A model generated the notes under the pieces. It saw nothing but the letters and a program-made list of their open reading frames with translations, was not told where the DNA came from and did not search any database. Shown piece after piece: positions 24,198 through 35,160 of a DNA stretch of 64,000 bases. Both the position numbers and the translations under genes were made by a program. Where the stretch lies: positions 18,718,092 through 18,782,091 of the forward strand of contig OZ023190.1 in NCBI GenBank assembly GCA_963995505.1, given 5' to 3'. Every line of letters begins with the position of its first letter. The stretch's first letter is position 1. This DNA comes from Hypericum androsaemum (lineage: Eukaryota > Streptophyta > Magnoliopsida > Malpighiales > Hypericaceae).

Positions 24198-24863
24198 TGA
24201 CGGTTTTGACGCATAATTAACAAGTAAATATGTGTTAAACTTATTTAATTAATAAATTAATTTGTTAATAATAAATCACTTACTTGTTGAAGCAAGAGGT
24301 CCACAGGCTCGGGTCCACAACTTCTTCGTGCTAGTCGAATTACGATCACGATTTAACGGATTCGTAATTGATTTTCACGAGATTTCCTCTATTGAAAATT
24401 TGATTAAAATTCTGAAACTAATCCGGAATTTTCCTTTCTTATTGAGTGGTTGTGAAAAAAGTTACAAATTGGTCCAGCCGGATTCTCCTTTTTATAGGGA
24501 AATCCGGACAACCAAAATGAGCCACGTGGCATGCCACGTGTCGCGCATGGCTGCCACGTGGCACTTTTAGGCCGCACGTCCGCCACATGGCACGTCGGAC
24601 CGCATGTCTGCCCCGTGGCACGTCGGACCGCATGTCCGCCACGTGGCAAGGCTACACCTAGCATTGCCACGTGGCACCATGTGGGCGCGCCAAGTGGGCT
24701 GCCACATATGACGTCAACGCCACGTCACAATGACGTGGCACTTGCGTGGCTTCGGGCGGGTCAATGCGGGTTGACCGGCCCATCCAACCCAACTTTTTGG
24801 GGCTAATGGGCCCGAGCCCAATTAGGCACAATAATAATTGCCTAATGGGCCCAAGGTCCAACA
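24198..24863 (-). repeat. 3' LTR of the copia element (G-box-rich)
   Basis: This 666-bp LTR shares its whole length with 31884-32557. It contains five CACGTG cores in GCCACGTGGCA context within about 170 bp, spaced by a GTCCGCC...CGTCGGACCGCAT repeat. Confidence 0.95.
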
Positions 24864-24873
24864 TCTCCCACTC
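24864..24873 (-). other. polypurine tract of the copia element
   Basis: GAGTGGGAGA on the minus strand directly abuts the 3' LTR, where plus-strand DNA priming is expected. Confidence 0.8.
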
Positions 24874-25805
24874 AATTATTATTGACCTTGATCAACAGTT
24901 ATCAGATTTCTTTAAAGAATTTCGTGCGACCAGCACACGTCGAGTATGTTAAGCCAAATTCAAGAGTACAGACACTCAGGCTACTTGAATAGTAGCATCT
25001 CGACAACCTTCTTATATAATGTATGCTATTACCCCAGGACTCATATCACATTCCATTGTTCACATCAGTGATTTCAAACAATTATATTCGGGTTCACTAT
25101 TGTACTTTTCAATACAATTGGTGCACCTGAACCACGAAACTCAGAATGTGATGAACATAGTTCCTTCTCCCTTAACTATATTCCTTTCATAATGATACAG
25201 CCTACTTTTCTGGTCATCCCTGCCAGGTCGAATCGCTATGCCATAACCTTTTCATGAACTTTCCAAGCTAGCAGCACTAGATCATACTTCCAGAATACGT
25301 TTAGGATCTTAAGGGTAGGTTTCGGGAACCACAGTTCTCAAAAATTGGTCTCACACCAGGGATTGTGAAATCACTCAACATTTTCATCCCATCCAGTGGT
25401 CGAGTAGCACACATGAAACTGATCACGTGTTACGGTGTACTTTCCTTTTTTAAAGGAACACATGTCATTTAACACCATACTAGAGTCTCAGCCTTAGCTT
25501 AACTCTAGGCTAATAGGACAGACAGTATGATAAGTTCCACTTATATCTTATCATATGGATTGTAGAAAATCTAAATGCAGCAATTTATTCCTGCATCCCA
25601 TAAGGAAACTTGCTCTTGAGCAAGACGGCATTCCGTTATAGGACATGCACTTATGTATGTCTAATAACTGCCTCATCTCATTTAGGAATCAACTTCTTGA
25701 CTCCCACTGAGGTAAACACCCGTGTGAGTGGCTACTTCTCTGTCCGACATGTTTCACATTTAACTCATATTGCCAAATAAAAATCCTTTATTCCAACTTA
25801 TTGGA

Positions 25806-28800
25806 TTACAAATGAAATCGTCGTAAACCCTGTGACTTAACATGTTTCTCGAACACTTCTCGAGGTAATGCTTTAGTCAAGTGATCTGCGGCCATATCTC
25901 GTGTAGATATGTATTTCATACACAGTTTTTTATATTTTATTAAATTTCTCACAAAGTAAAATTTAATATCTATATGCTTAGCCCTGCTATGAAATCTAGG
26001 ATCTTTAGCATATGCTATAGCTGCCTGGTTGTCGCAGAATAAACTCACAGGCTTCGTCGAGTTGATCAGGGAGAGATGGCTTAAGAATCTCTTCAACTAT
26101 ACCGCTTCTTGTGCAGCATGAGCTGAAGCTACATATTCTACTTCCATTGTTGACAGGGATACACATGTTTGCTTCTTACTGCTCCACGAGACAGCACCCC
26201 CGTTCAACAAGAAAACGAATTCAGATGTAGACTTTTTCGAATCCACATCACCTCCCCAATCAGCATCAGTATAGCCACTCAATATCAGGTCACGGCCTTG
26301 ATAGTACAAGGAGTATTCTGCAGTAGTATTCAAATATTTCAAAATCCCTTTGACAGCCTTCCAGTGAGCACTGCCTGGATCAGACTGATATCTGCTTGCT
26401 ATCCCAACAGCATAGCAAATATCAGGTCTAGTACACAATATTGCGTACATCAGGCATCCAACTGCATTGGCATAAGGAATCTTCTCCATGTCCCTACGTT
26501 GTTTATCTATTTTTGGGCACATGTTCTTACACAAATTATGACCTTTAACCAATGGGACATACTTTGGGTTACTGTGATCACAATTTAAATGTTCTACGAC
26601 TTTGCGAATATATGTCTCTTGTGAAAGAGACACTATTCTTTTCAAACGATTCCTCAAAATCTTAACTCCGAGTATGTATCTGCTTCACCCATGTCTTTAA
26701 TTTCAAAGTTGGAAGATAACCAATCTTTGATTTTGACAAGAAATCCCATGTCATTTCCAGCTAAAAGTATGTCATCAACATACAAGGTGATGATAACAAA
26801 CTTCTTTTCTGATCGCTTAACATACACACAGTGATCTTCGTCTATCATTATAAAATTATGCTGCATGATCGTATTATGAAAGCGAATATACAACTGTCTA
26901 GACGACTGCTTAAGGCCATAAATTGATCTATTCAATTTGCAAACTTTGTGTTCGCAGCCTTTTTGAATATAGCCCTCAGACTGAATCATATAGATTTCTT
27001 CATCCAGTTCTCCGTGGAGAAAAGCAGTCTTTACATCCATTTGATGTAATTCTAGATCATGTTAGCATCCATAGCTAAAATGACCCTAATTGACGTAAAT
27101 CTAACAACATGTGCAAAAGTCTCCTCATAGTCTATCCCAACCTGTTGTTTAAACCCTTGGGCAACCAAACGCGCTTTGCATCTTTCGATACTGCCATCTG
27201 CATTGCGCTTAATTTTGAGAATCCACTTTATCCCAATTGCCCTACGCCCCTTAGGTAAGTCAACCAGATCCCAAACCTGGTTTTTGATCATAGAAGACAT
27301 TTCTTCATCCATTGCATTCATCCATTCATCACGTTTTGGAGATGACAATGCTTCATATACATTTTTAGATTCATCTTCATCCTGCAGGATGGCCAGAAGA
27401 ATTTCACTTGGACCACATAATTTCTTTAGTGATACCAAGAACGCATTAGCCTCACCTTCGATGTCAAATCATCGGCGTGGTATGCTAGTTCTGCTAGACC
27501 GTCGGTATTCTCAGTTTTGATAAACATCTCTCATATATTCATCATATCTAGGAATCGCACTCCCACTGGGTAGAAATACCGTACTCCCACTGGAATAAGA
27601 AATTACCTCCCTTTCAGGACCCAGATCACGACCTTCCGGATCATTTTGAGTTGAAAAATCTCTATCTTCCTCCTCAATTCTCCCACTCGGAAGAAGTGAT
27701 CCAGATGATTCTGATTCATTTGTCTCATAAAGGGTAAGGTCACTACTAACCTCCCCCAATTTTGGAAATTCATTCTCCAAAAAAGTGACATCGCGTGATT
27801 CAAATTCTGTTACATGTCCATTGTCCAGTTCACCCACGAACACGTACCCTTTAGATACCTCTGGGTATCTTATAAAGATATTTTTTCTACCTCTCGGTCC
27901 TAATTTACCGAAAGTACTTGAGGTAGAATGGACATAGGACGCACACCCCCATGGCTTAAAATAGGATAATTCGGGCTTCCGATCTGTCCACATTTCGTAA
28001 GGAGTGGCTGTAACAGACTTAGAGGGAACACGGTTTTAACATATGCGGCAGTCAGGAGCGTATCTCCGTAGAATGATATAGGCAAACTTGCCTCTGCCAT
28101 CATTGATCTAACCATATCAAGAAGGGTTCTATTCCTTCTTTCAGCAACTCCGTTTTGCTGTGGTGTATAAGGAATGGACAACTGATGTTCAATTCCTTTT
28201 TCAATGCATAGAGCTTTAAATTCATCAGAAAGATATTCACGGCCACGATCAGTTCGTAAGGCCTTTATCTTTCTGTCCTTCTGATTCTCAACAAAACTCA
28301 TGTATGTCATGAAGCAGTTTAAGGCTTCAGACTTGTGAGAAATCAGGTATATCGGACCATATCTAGTATAGTCGTCAATAAAGGCGATGAAGTAATATGC
28401 TCCATGCCTTGCCCTCACGTTCATTGGACCACATATGTCTGAATGGACTAATTGTAGTAGAAATTTGGCTCTAGCCCCAGTACCGAAAGGTTTTCTAGTA
28501 CTTTTCCCTTCTAGACAGGATACGCAACTAGGTAATATAGATCTCTCTATATTGCCCAACAGTCCTGCCTTAGCTAGACGGTTTAAACGATCCTGACCGA
28601 TATGGCCAAGTCTAGAATGCCATAGTTTAATATCATCCTCTGATGAGTTTGAACTAGTGACAAAGGAAAAACTTTCACAAGGATCAATATCCAGAATAAA
28701 AAAACCTTCCGATATATATCCAAGGCCAAAATAGGCATCATCCAAAAATAATCTAACGGTGTCGTTCTCAAACGACAACAAAAAACCTAAAGACATTAAG

Positions 28801-29945
28801 GCCAAAACTGAGATCAGGTTCCTTCGTATGTCTGGAGCAAACAACACTTCATGTAAAAGAAGGGCACGACCACCACAAAGGTGTAATCTACAAGTGCCCA
28901 GGCCTTTCACATCCACGCACGAGTTGTTACCGATAAAAATGGTTTTTGCTCCAGCCGGCAACTGCCTGTACTCAACGAACGAACTACGGTCTCTAGCTAT
29001 ATGGTCTGCCGCTCCTGAATCAATCACCCACATAGAATGTGACTCAGTTAGAAGGGTACAAGAGGATACATACAACTTACTCACACTTGAGTTTAGATGT
29101 ACCTGCTTGGGCATCTTGTAATGTTTTGCAAAATGTCCCTTCTGTTGACAGTTAAAATATTTCACTTTTGAAATGTTAAACCGCTTGTTCTTTTTAGCCT
29201 TGGAGCCATCCAACTTGGTTCCATGGTTTTCAGCCTTTGGAGTTTGTTTACACTTACCCTTTCCTTTACCTTTCTTCTTTTTCCCACCATTCCCAGTCGA
29301 ACAAATCGAATGGGCTTCAGGGTGGGATTTCATAGCTAGGAGGCGGTCTTCCTCCAGTTCAAGGTGTCTGGCAACATCATCAAATGTTACCAAATGATCG
29401 GAATGGGTAAGATTCATCTTCATCTGTTCCCAACCTGGTGGTAGAGAATGGATGACAGCTTGAATCTGCTGGTCGTTGCTGAGTATGTGACCAGCCTCTG
29501 CCAGTTCACTGATCATATTGGACATCACTCTCAAGTATTTCCTCATGGGAACCTCCGGACGCTTTTTAAAGGTGTCAAACCTTATGGTCAAAGTACGCAG
29601 CTTCGACACTGAAAGCTTTCCGAATTTTAGTTTGAGAGCATCCCATAACTCTTTCGCGTTGTCATGCACGCAAAATTGTCTGGTGATATCATCCATCATT
29701 GAACTCAACAAGATCAATCGACCAGTAGTATTTTTTCTCTTCCAAATAACATAAGCCTCCTTATCTCACTTATGTTGAGCAGCTGTGCCTTCTTCAGGGT
29801 CATCCATTATGACATGTATGTGCTCCAGAACCTCTTGTTCCTCAAGCACATATTGGATTTTCATACTCCAATTATCATAGTTTTCACCGTTGAGTTTTAA
29901 CTCACGGTTTAGCCCAGCTATGATGGATCTAGAAGCGACTGACAT
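25806..29945 (-). pseudogene. copia gag-pol polyprotein, inactivated
   Basis: Reading 5' to 3' on the minus strand, gag starts MSVASRSIIAGL at 29945 and contains a UBN2-type capsid domain. A zinc-knuckle remnant follows. Next come protease (WVIDSGAADH), GAG-pre-integrase (LWHSRLGHIG), integrase (HSDICGP, LRTDRGREYL, NGVAERRNRTL), reverse transcriptase (KTAFLHGELDEEIYM, YVDDILLAGND) and RNase H (SGYTDADWGGD, CDNQAAIAYA, KHIDIKFYFVR). It ends near 25806. Lesions: TGA at 29766-29768, 27511-27513 and 27469-27471; TAG at 26097-26099 replacing a Trp; and one-base losses near 28040, 27057 and 26675. The knuckle reads YFNCQQKGHFAKHY, with both outer Cys replaced by Tyr. The element cannot encode an intact polyprotein. 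Confidence 0.95.
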
Positions 29946-30309
29946 CTCTATAGAGATTTTTAATATGAGAACATATTAGAAATTAGATTTGGCAATATGA
30001 TTCAATTTACTAATCACTCATAACTTTTAACGATATGGAGTTCTTGATTAATCTCAAAATCGAAGTGGGTCGCGGGCATGCTTTCCCTCACCATTCAAGT
30101 ATTAATCTTAAACTTCAACCGTTTAAAGTTCATCGATAGTAAATTCAAGTGGAAGCAATTAAACAAACATCTTTATTTAATTACATGCATTTGTACATTC
30201 TGAGCTTATACACACATGTACAAAAAACTCAGATAAGGTCTCAACCTATTGTACAAAAATCCCCCAAAAATAACATATGTACATGAGGACAGTTAAATAT
30301 AACATGTAA

Positions 30310-30912
30310 TCACACAGGGATCGGATGTCCAGGCGATCCGGTAGGAGAATCCAGATACATATCTGGATCCTGGTCCGAGGACGATCCTGTGGGGACCGGG
30401 TGCGAGGACGATCCGGCGAGAAATTCCAAGTTCACCGCCGGAACTGGGATCGATTCCATGATCCAGATGATCAGGAGCGGAGAAAAACTGTAATGGTATT
30501 CCTTAGCGAGGTAGCGGTTCAAGATCAAACCGCTTCGCAACTCCAACACAGGAGAAGGTATCATTTCTCTAAGAAGACCCCTCTCCTCGAGATAATGGAT
30601 CAAACCATAGAGAGCATCTCTATGGGTATTGAACTCAGGTGCCGAGAAGATACTCATATCTTCTTGGATTTTTAGCGTGACCAGGAGGTCTCGAAACATA
30701 GAGGGCCAGTCCTCTCCATGATCATAACCTCTGGCCCAGATGCATTCTTGCATCTCCCGGTGAACAGCCTCAATGTGCTCGACGATAACATATATGTCAT
30801 CCTGAGGCACACGCAGCGGTAAACGACGCTTCAAAATCTTCTGTCGAAGTTCTGTTGCACAGAAGTTCAGATACCTTCCTCCAGTAGCCATCAAATCTTG
30901 TAACAGTTGCAA
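30310..30912 (-). CDS. extra ORF (200 aa) between 5' LTR and gag of the copia element
   Basis: This uninterrupted 200-codon ORF lies in the same sense as gag-pol, about 360 bp upstream of the gag start, in a 1.9-kb leader. It starts MQLLQDLMATGGRYLNFCAT. The middle is charged and predicted mostly helical (DDIYVIVEHIEAVHREMQEC and HYLEERGLLREM). The tail is Pro/Ser/Gly-rich with a near-repeat (GSSSHPVPTGSSSDQDPD, then SPTGSPGHPIP). I recognise no domain. It is notable that it stays open while the neighbouring gag-pol carries seven lesions. Alternatives are a captured host fragment, a genuine accessory protein, or chance. Confidence 0.5.
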   Translation of the reverse strand: MQLLQDLMATGGRYLNFCATELRQKILKRRLPLRVPQDDIYVIVEHIEAVHREMQECIWARGYDHGEDWPSMFRDLLVTLKIQEDMSIFSAPEFNTHRDALYGLIHYLEERGLLREMIPSPVLELRSGLILNRYLAKEYHYSFSPLLIIWIMESIPVPAVNLEFLAGSSSHPVPTGSSSDQDPDMYLDSPTGSPGHPIPV

Positions 30913-31269
30913 TTCAATTTTGGGTTAATACTCATATTTTCCCAAAATAGGATTGAAAAACTTATTTTCCAATCTGTTGATGATCATACAATGGATCAAT
31001 TTATGTGATTTTAGTTTAACTTTTACATATCTCAGAACTCGTTCCAAAATATTTTTAAGTTTATTAAAATATCGTCATAATTTTAATAAACCTAATTGAC
31101 AAAAATTTCTCAAAATTTTTATCAATTTATTGGATTTTAATTGAATAAAAACTGATTTTATCCAATTAAAAGAGAAAAAACCCAATTTTTAAGTCCAAGT
31201 CAAAATTGACAGTAAATCGGGTTGGGTCGAACCAAGAAACCAGGCCAATCTATCCAATTTTTTGATTTT

Positions 31270-31725
31270 CTTGACCCGGGTATAAATATTTTCGGGAAAA
31301 ATTATGAAATTACGATTTTGTCCCTCGCATATTTTCCCCTCTGATTTCTCTCTCTTCACCCACGGGAGGAAAAAATCCGGCCGCCGCTCCTCCCACGACC
31401 GCCGCATTTCGGCGGCGAACCAACGGCCGAGACCGGTCGCAATCGACTCGTCTCGGCCTCACGAGCACGTCAGTAATGGCCTCGCGGGCCGTCGTCCAGC
31501 CGTTCTCCGTCACGAACGTCTTCTCCGTTCCGCATCTCTCCGCCGTCGTCGTCCTCGATCTCGCGATTTCGACGACGTCGATCCACAAACGTGGTATCGG
31601 GACGTCGGGGAGAAGCCGGAGAATCGACTATCGTCGATCTACGACGTCAAAATTTCATATTGGTATCTTAAGATTTCGCGCATGCGGGAATTTGCCAACG
31701 TGGTTAGGCAAAATTTAATTTAGTC
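31270..31725. other. GC-rich insert in the copia leader, possibly captured promoter/5' exon in antisense
   Basis: The block differs sharply from its AT-rich surroundings. On the plus strand it looks like a plant gene start. There is a GTATAAATATT TATA-like box at 31280, then a pyrimidine-rich leader (CTCTGATTTCTCTCTCTTC). A GC-rich region with CCGCCG words and open frames on both strands follows to 31723. No protein family is recognisable. Confidence 0.4.
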
Positions 31726-31869
31726 CCACTGGTTCCAAATTAATTACATTAAAGTCCAACAGATTATGATTTTCCATAAAATCATGATTAATACAATTTT
31801 TAACTCAAAAAATCACATAATTACTTGAATTAAAACATCATATCATCATCAAAATATGGTTTCAACCAT

Positions 31870-31881
31870 GCTCTGATACCA
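31870..31881 (-). other. retrotransposon primer binding site (initiator tRNA-Met)
   Basis: TGGTATCAGAGC on the minus strand, two bases inside the 5' LTR boundary, matches the complement of the plant initiator tRNA-Met 3' end used by most copia elements. Confidence 0.93.
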
Positions 31882-31883
31882 AT

Positions 31884-32557
31884 TGACAGTTTTGACGCGT
31901 AATTAATAAGTAATTATGTGTTAAACTCGTTTAATTAACAAACTAATTCGTTAATAATAAATCACTTACTTGTTGAAGCAAGAGGTCCACAAGCTCAGGT
32001 CCACAACTTCTTCGTGCTAGTCGAATTACGATCACGATTTAACAGATTCATAATTGATTTTCACGAGATTTCCTCTATTGAAAATCTGATTAAAATTCTG
32101 GAACTAATCCAGAATTTTCCTTTCTTATTGAGTGGTTGTGGGAAAAGTTACAATTTGGTCCAGCTGGATTCCCTTTTTTATAGGAAAATCCGGACAACCA
32201 AAATGCACCACGTGGCATGCCACGTGGCACTTTTAGGCCACACGTCCGCCACGTGGCACGTCGGACCGCATGTCCGTCACGTGGCACGCCAGACCGCATG
32301 TCCGCCACGTGGCACGTCGGACTGTATGTCCGCCACGTGGCAAGGCCACCCCTAGCTTTGCCACATGGCGCCACGTGGGCGCGCCGCGTGGACTGCCACA
32401 TATGGCGTCAGCGCCACGTCACGCTGATGTGGCGCTTGCGTGGCTTCAAACCGGTCAATGCAGGTTGACCGGCCCATCCAACCCAACTTTTTGGGCCTAA
32501 TGGGCCCGGGCCCAATTAGGCACAATAATAATTGCCTAATGGGCCCAAGGTCCAACA
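31884..32557 (-). repeat. 5' LTR of the copia element (G-box-rich)
   Basis: This 674-bp partner of 24198-24863 has seven CACGTG cores, two more than the 3' LTR. One is due to an additional copy of the 26-28 bp GTCCGCCACGTGGCACGTCGG unit. It would be the element's promoter. Confidence 0.95.
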
Positions 32558-32974
32558 TTACCCATAGGGATTAAAGTGAACTAATATTACTAATTTATTA
32601 TACATGTAAATCAGTCTCGTGCAAACTAATATTATTTCACATACAAACCGATATTACTTTACATGCAAATCATTATCACCTGATATGTTATTGACTATTA
32701 GATTTAAAAAAAATCAAATTTGACAGTCCAAAATAGTCCAAAATTTAGTCTCTACCTAAGAACAAATTTTATTTAGTCCCTAATCAATCCGATCTCGTTT
32801 TTTACTGGCAAATAAACATTATCAATATTCTCTTGGGATCATTGGAACCAATGTCTCTAAAGGTTGTCCGAAAAAAATTGAAGTTGAAATCTTGGAAACA
32901 CAATATTGTTAAAATAGTTGTTAGTATAATTTTGTATTTTTTAAATTTCATATCCGGCTCAATTTTGATCACTT
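32558..32974. other. spacer between the copia element and the composite element
   Basis: AT-rich, no gene seen. It includes AGTCCAAAATTTAGTC-type words that recur in plant transposon ends, but no boundary could be fixed. Confidence 0.4.
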
Positions 32975-33541
32975 GCGGGGGTGTCCGTCGAGAGTGGATT
33001 GAGTGGGGATTAAAAGAATGTTGTCCATAGGTGGGGACTAATATTTGGACCCTTAGATTAGATGGAATGCCCTAATAATTTAATCTAATGGTCAAAAACT
33101 ATTGAAGGGTTTTTTAGTCTTTTTCAATGATTGAAATACCAATTCCTAGAGAAATTGGGGTGACTATTCATCTCTCCCATGTCTTCAAAATTTGTGGCGG
33201 CCTCCCATCCATTTTTCCCTCTCTCCCCATTTTTTCTCCCTCACACACTCTCTCTCTTCCAATCCTCCCCTCTCTCTCTCCCTCTCTATCTCCATTCCCG
33301 TCACCGGAACTGGATGGCCAGCGGAGGGTGACGAGCGGGCTTCGATCGGCGACCAAAAACCAAGGACGGTGGCCTGACAACCACCTAGAAGGTCACCAGC
33401 GGGCAAACGGCACCAGATCTACGATCGACCTCGCCGGATCTACACCAGAACGAGTCATATCTTCCTCTCCGACTTTCCGGTCTCCCCCTTAGTCGGCCAG
33501 CAACTCATCATCGTTGACGAGTCCGGGACCGAGTCCATTGG

Positions 33542-33630
33542 CTGCTCCCCGCACAGGCGCTGCTCGAGCGGCTCAAGGACTATGGCTAGGAGGACGTCTT
33601 CCCGCTCTAGGACGAGCTCTCCCCCTCCGG
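33542..33630 (+). pseudogene. fragment of a UDP-N-acetylglucosamine pyrophosphorylase-like gene, captured
   Basis: In frame from 33542 the translation resembles the N-terminus of plant UDP-GlcNAc/UDP-sugar pyrophosphorylase: LLPAQALLERLKDYG, stop, EDVFPL, stop, DELSPSGEV. The family reads ...ALLERLKDYGQEDVF-LWDELSPEER from my memory of it. Both stops replace expected residues by single transitions (CAG to TAG, TGG to TAG). The match ends after about 30 residues, as expected for a transduplicated exon piece. The flanking GC-rich sequence on both sides may be more of the same gene or of others, but I cannot identify it. Confidence 0.65.
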
Positions 33631-33914
33631 TGAGGTGGCGCATCTTACGCTCGGCGAACGTGGTGACGTAAGCCTCGCACATCTGCTCCTTTGTGCACCT
33701 ATTAAAGTTAACTCAAAAAATTTGTGTTGTTTGACTCTGTTATGTTCCAAGTTTAGGACTGTTAGGTTAATTCTCTTCTACATGAGTAGCAAATGATTTG
33801 AGCACTTTCCTCTTACTTCCAATTTGCAGATGACGGTGGTTTCAATGTCAACCTGAAAAGAGAGATGAAAGGTGCCATATGAGTCCTCACTGGGTTCTCT
33901 ATGCTTGATGCAGC

Positions 33915-35160
33915 TCCCTGATATTGTTTTTGTGATGTGGAGATATTAGTTTTGCGATGTATAGTTATTGGTTTTGCAATGTATAGATATTGGTTTTGCG
34001 TTGTGCAGATATTGGTTATGCGCTGTGGAGATATTGGTTTTGCGATGTATAGATATTGGTTATGCGATGTGGAGATATTGTTAATGCGATGTAGAGATAT
34101 TGGTTTTGCGATGTATAGTTATTGGTTTTGCGATGTGGAGATATTAATTTTTCGATGTGTAAATATTAGTTTTGGGTTGTGGAGATATTGGTTTTGCGAA
34201 TTGGAGATATTGGTTGTGCGATGTAGAGATATTGGTTTTGCGTTGTGCAGATATTGGTTATGCGCTGTGGAGATATTGGTTTTACGATTAGAGATATTGG
34301 TTATGCGATGTGTTGATATTGTTTATGCGATGTAGAGATATTGGTTTTGCGATGTATAGTTATTGGTTTTCCGATGTGGCGATATTTGTTTTGCGATTTG
34401 GAGATATTGGTTTTGGGTTGTGGAGATATTGGTTTTGCGATTTGGAGATATTGGTTGTGCGATGTAGAGATATTGGTTTTGCGTTGTGCAGATATTGGTT
34501 ATGCGCTGTGGAGATATTGATTTTACGATTAGAGATATTTGGTTATGCGATGTGTTGATATTGTCTATGCGATGTAGAGATATTGGTTTTGCGATGTATA
34601 GTTATTGGTTTTCCGATGTGGCGATATTGGTTTTCCGATGTGTAGATATTAGTTTTGGGTTGTGGAGATATTGGTTTTGCGAATTGGAGATATTGGTTGT
34701 GCGATGTAGAGATATTGGTTTTGTGTTGTGCAGATATTGGTTATGCGCTGTGGAGATATTGGTTTTACGATTAGAGATATTGGTTATGCGATGTGTTGAT
34801 ATTGTTTATGCAATGTAGAGATATTAGTTTTGCGATGTATAGTTATTGGTTTTCCGATGTGGCGATATTGGTTTTGCGATTTGGAGATATTGGTTTTGGG
34901 TTGTGGAGATATTGGTTTTGCGATTTGGAGATATTTGTTTTGCGATTTGGAGATATTTGTTTTACGATCGACAGATATTCGTTTTACGATAAAGAGATAT
35001 TGGTTTTGCGATGTACGCTCAGTGGTTTTGTAAAGTACAGATATTGGTTTTGCGACGAGCATATATTAGTTTCGAACTATCGAGATATTGGTTTTACGAT
35101 GTCCAGATATTGGTTTTTCTGTACAGATTTTGCTTTGGAGATATTGGTTAATAAATAACA
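33915..35160 (+). repeat. 22-bp satellite-like array, left arm (about 56 units)
   Basis: The unit is GATGTAGAGATATTGGTTTTGC with frequent single-base variants (ATATTGGTTATGCGATGTGG and the like). From about 34080 to 34800 a higher-order period of about 240 bp (11 units) is visible: GCGATGTGTTGATATTGT recurs near 34305, 34545 and 34784. Overlapping ORFs rich in RYWFCDVEI are translations of the repeat. Confidence 0.92.

Larger units (their letters stand above)
24198..32557 (-). mobile_element. Ty1/copia LTR retrotransposon, complete but inactive
   Basis: This 8.4-kb element lies on the minus strand. Its 5' LTR is on the right (31884-32557) and its 3' LTR on the left (24198-24863). Both LTRs start TGAC and end ...CCAACA in plus orientation. 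The primer binding site at 31870-31881 reads TGGTATCAGAGC on the minus strand, complementary to plant initiator tRNA-Met. The polypurine tract GAGTGGGAGA abuts the 3' LTR. The target duplication is probably TTAGC (left) and TTACC (right), one base apart. The gene order protease, integrase, reverse transcriptase, RNase H identifies copia, closest in feel to TNT1-94-type Pol. An extra ORF lies between the primer site and gag. The LTRs differ by multiple substitutions and one 26-28 bp repeat unit, so the insertion is not very recent. Confidence 0.95.

Noticed and set aside
24404..24952. Overlapping ORFs in the copia LTR
   Set aside because: They follow the G-box tandem unit and lie in the LTR on both strands, with no coding conservation expected.
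33937..35158. Long ORFs rich in RYWFCDVEI on the plus strand
   Set aside because: They are translations of the 22-bp tandem array, which is open because the repeat lacks stops in several frames.
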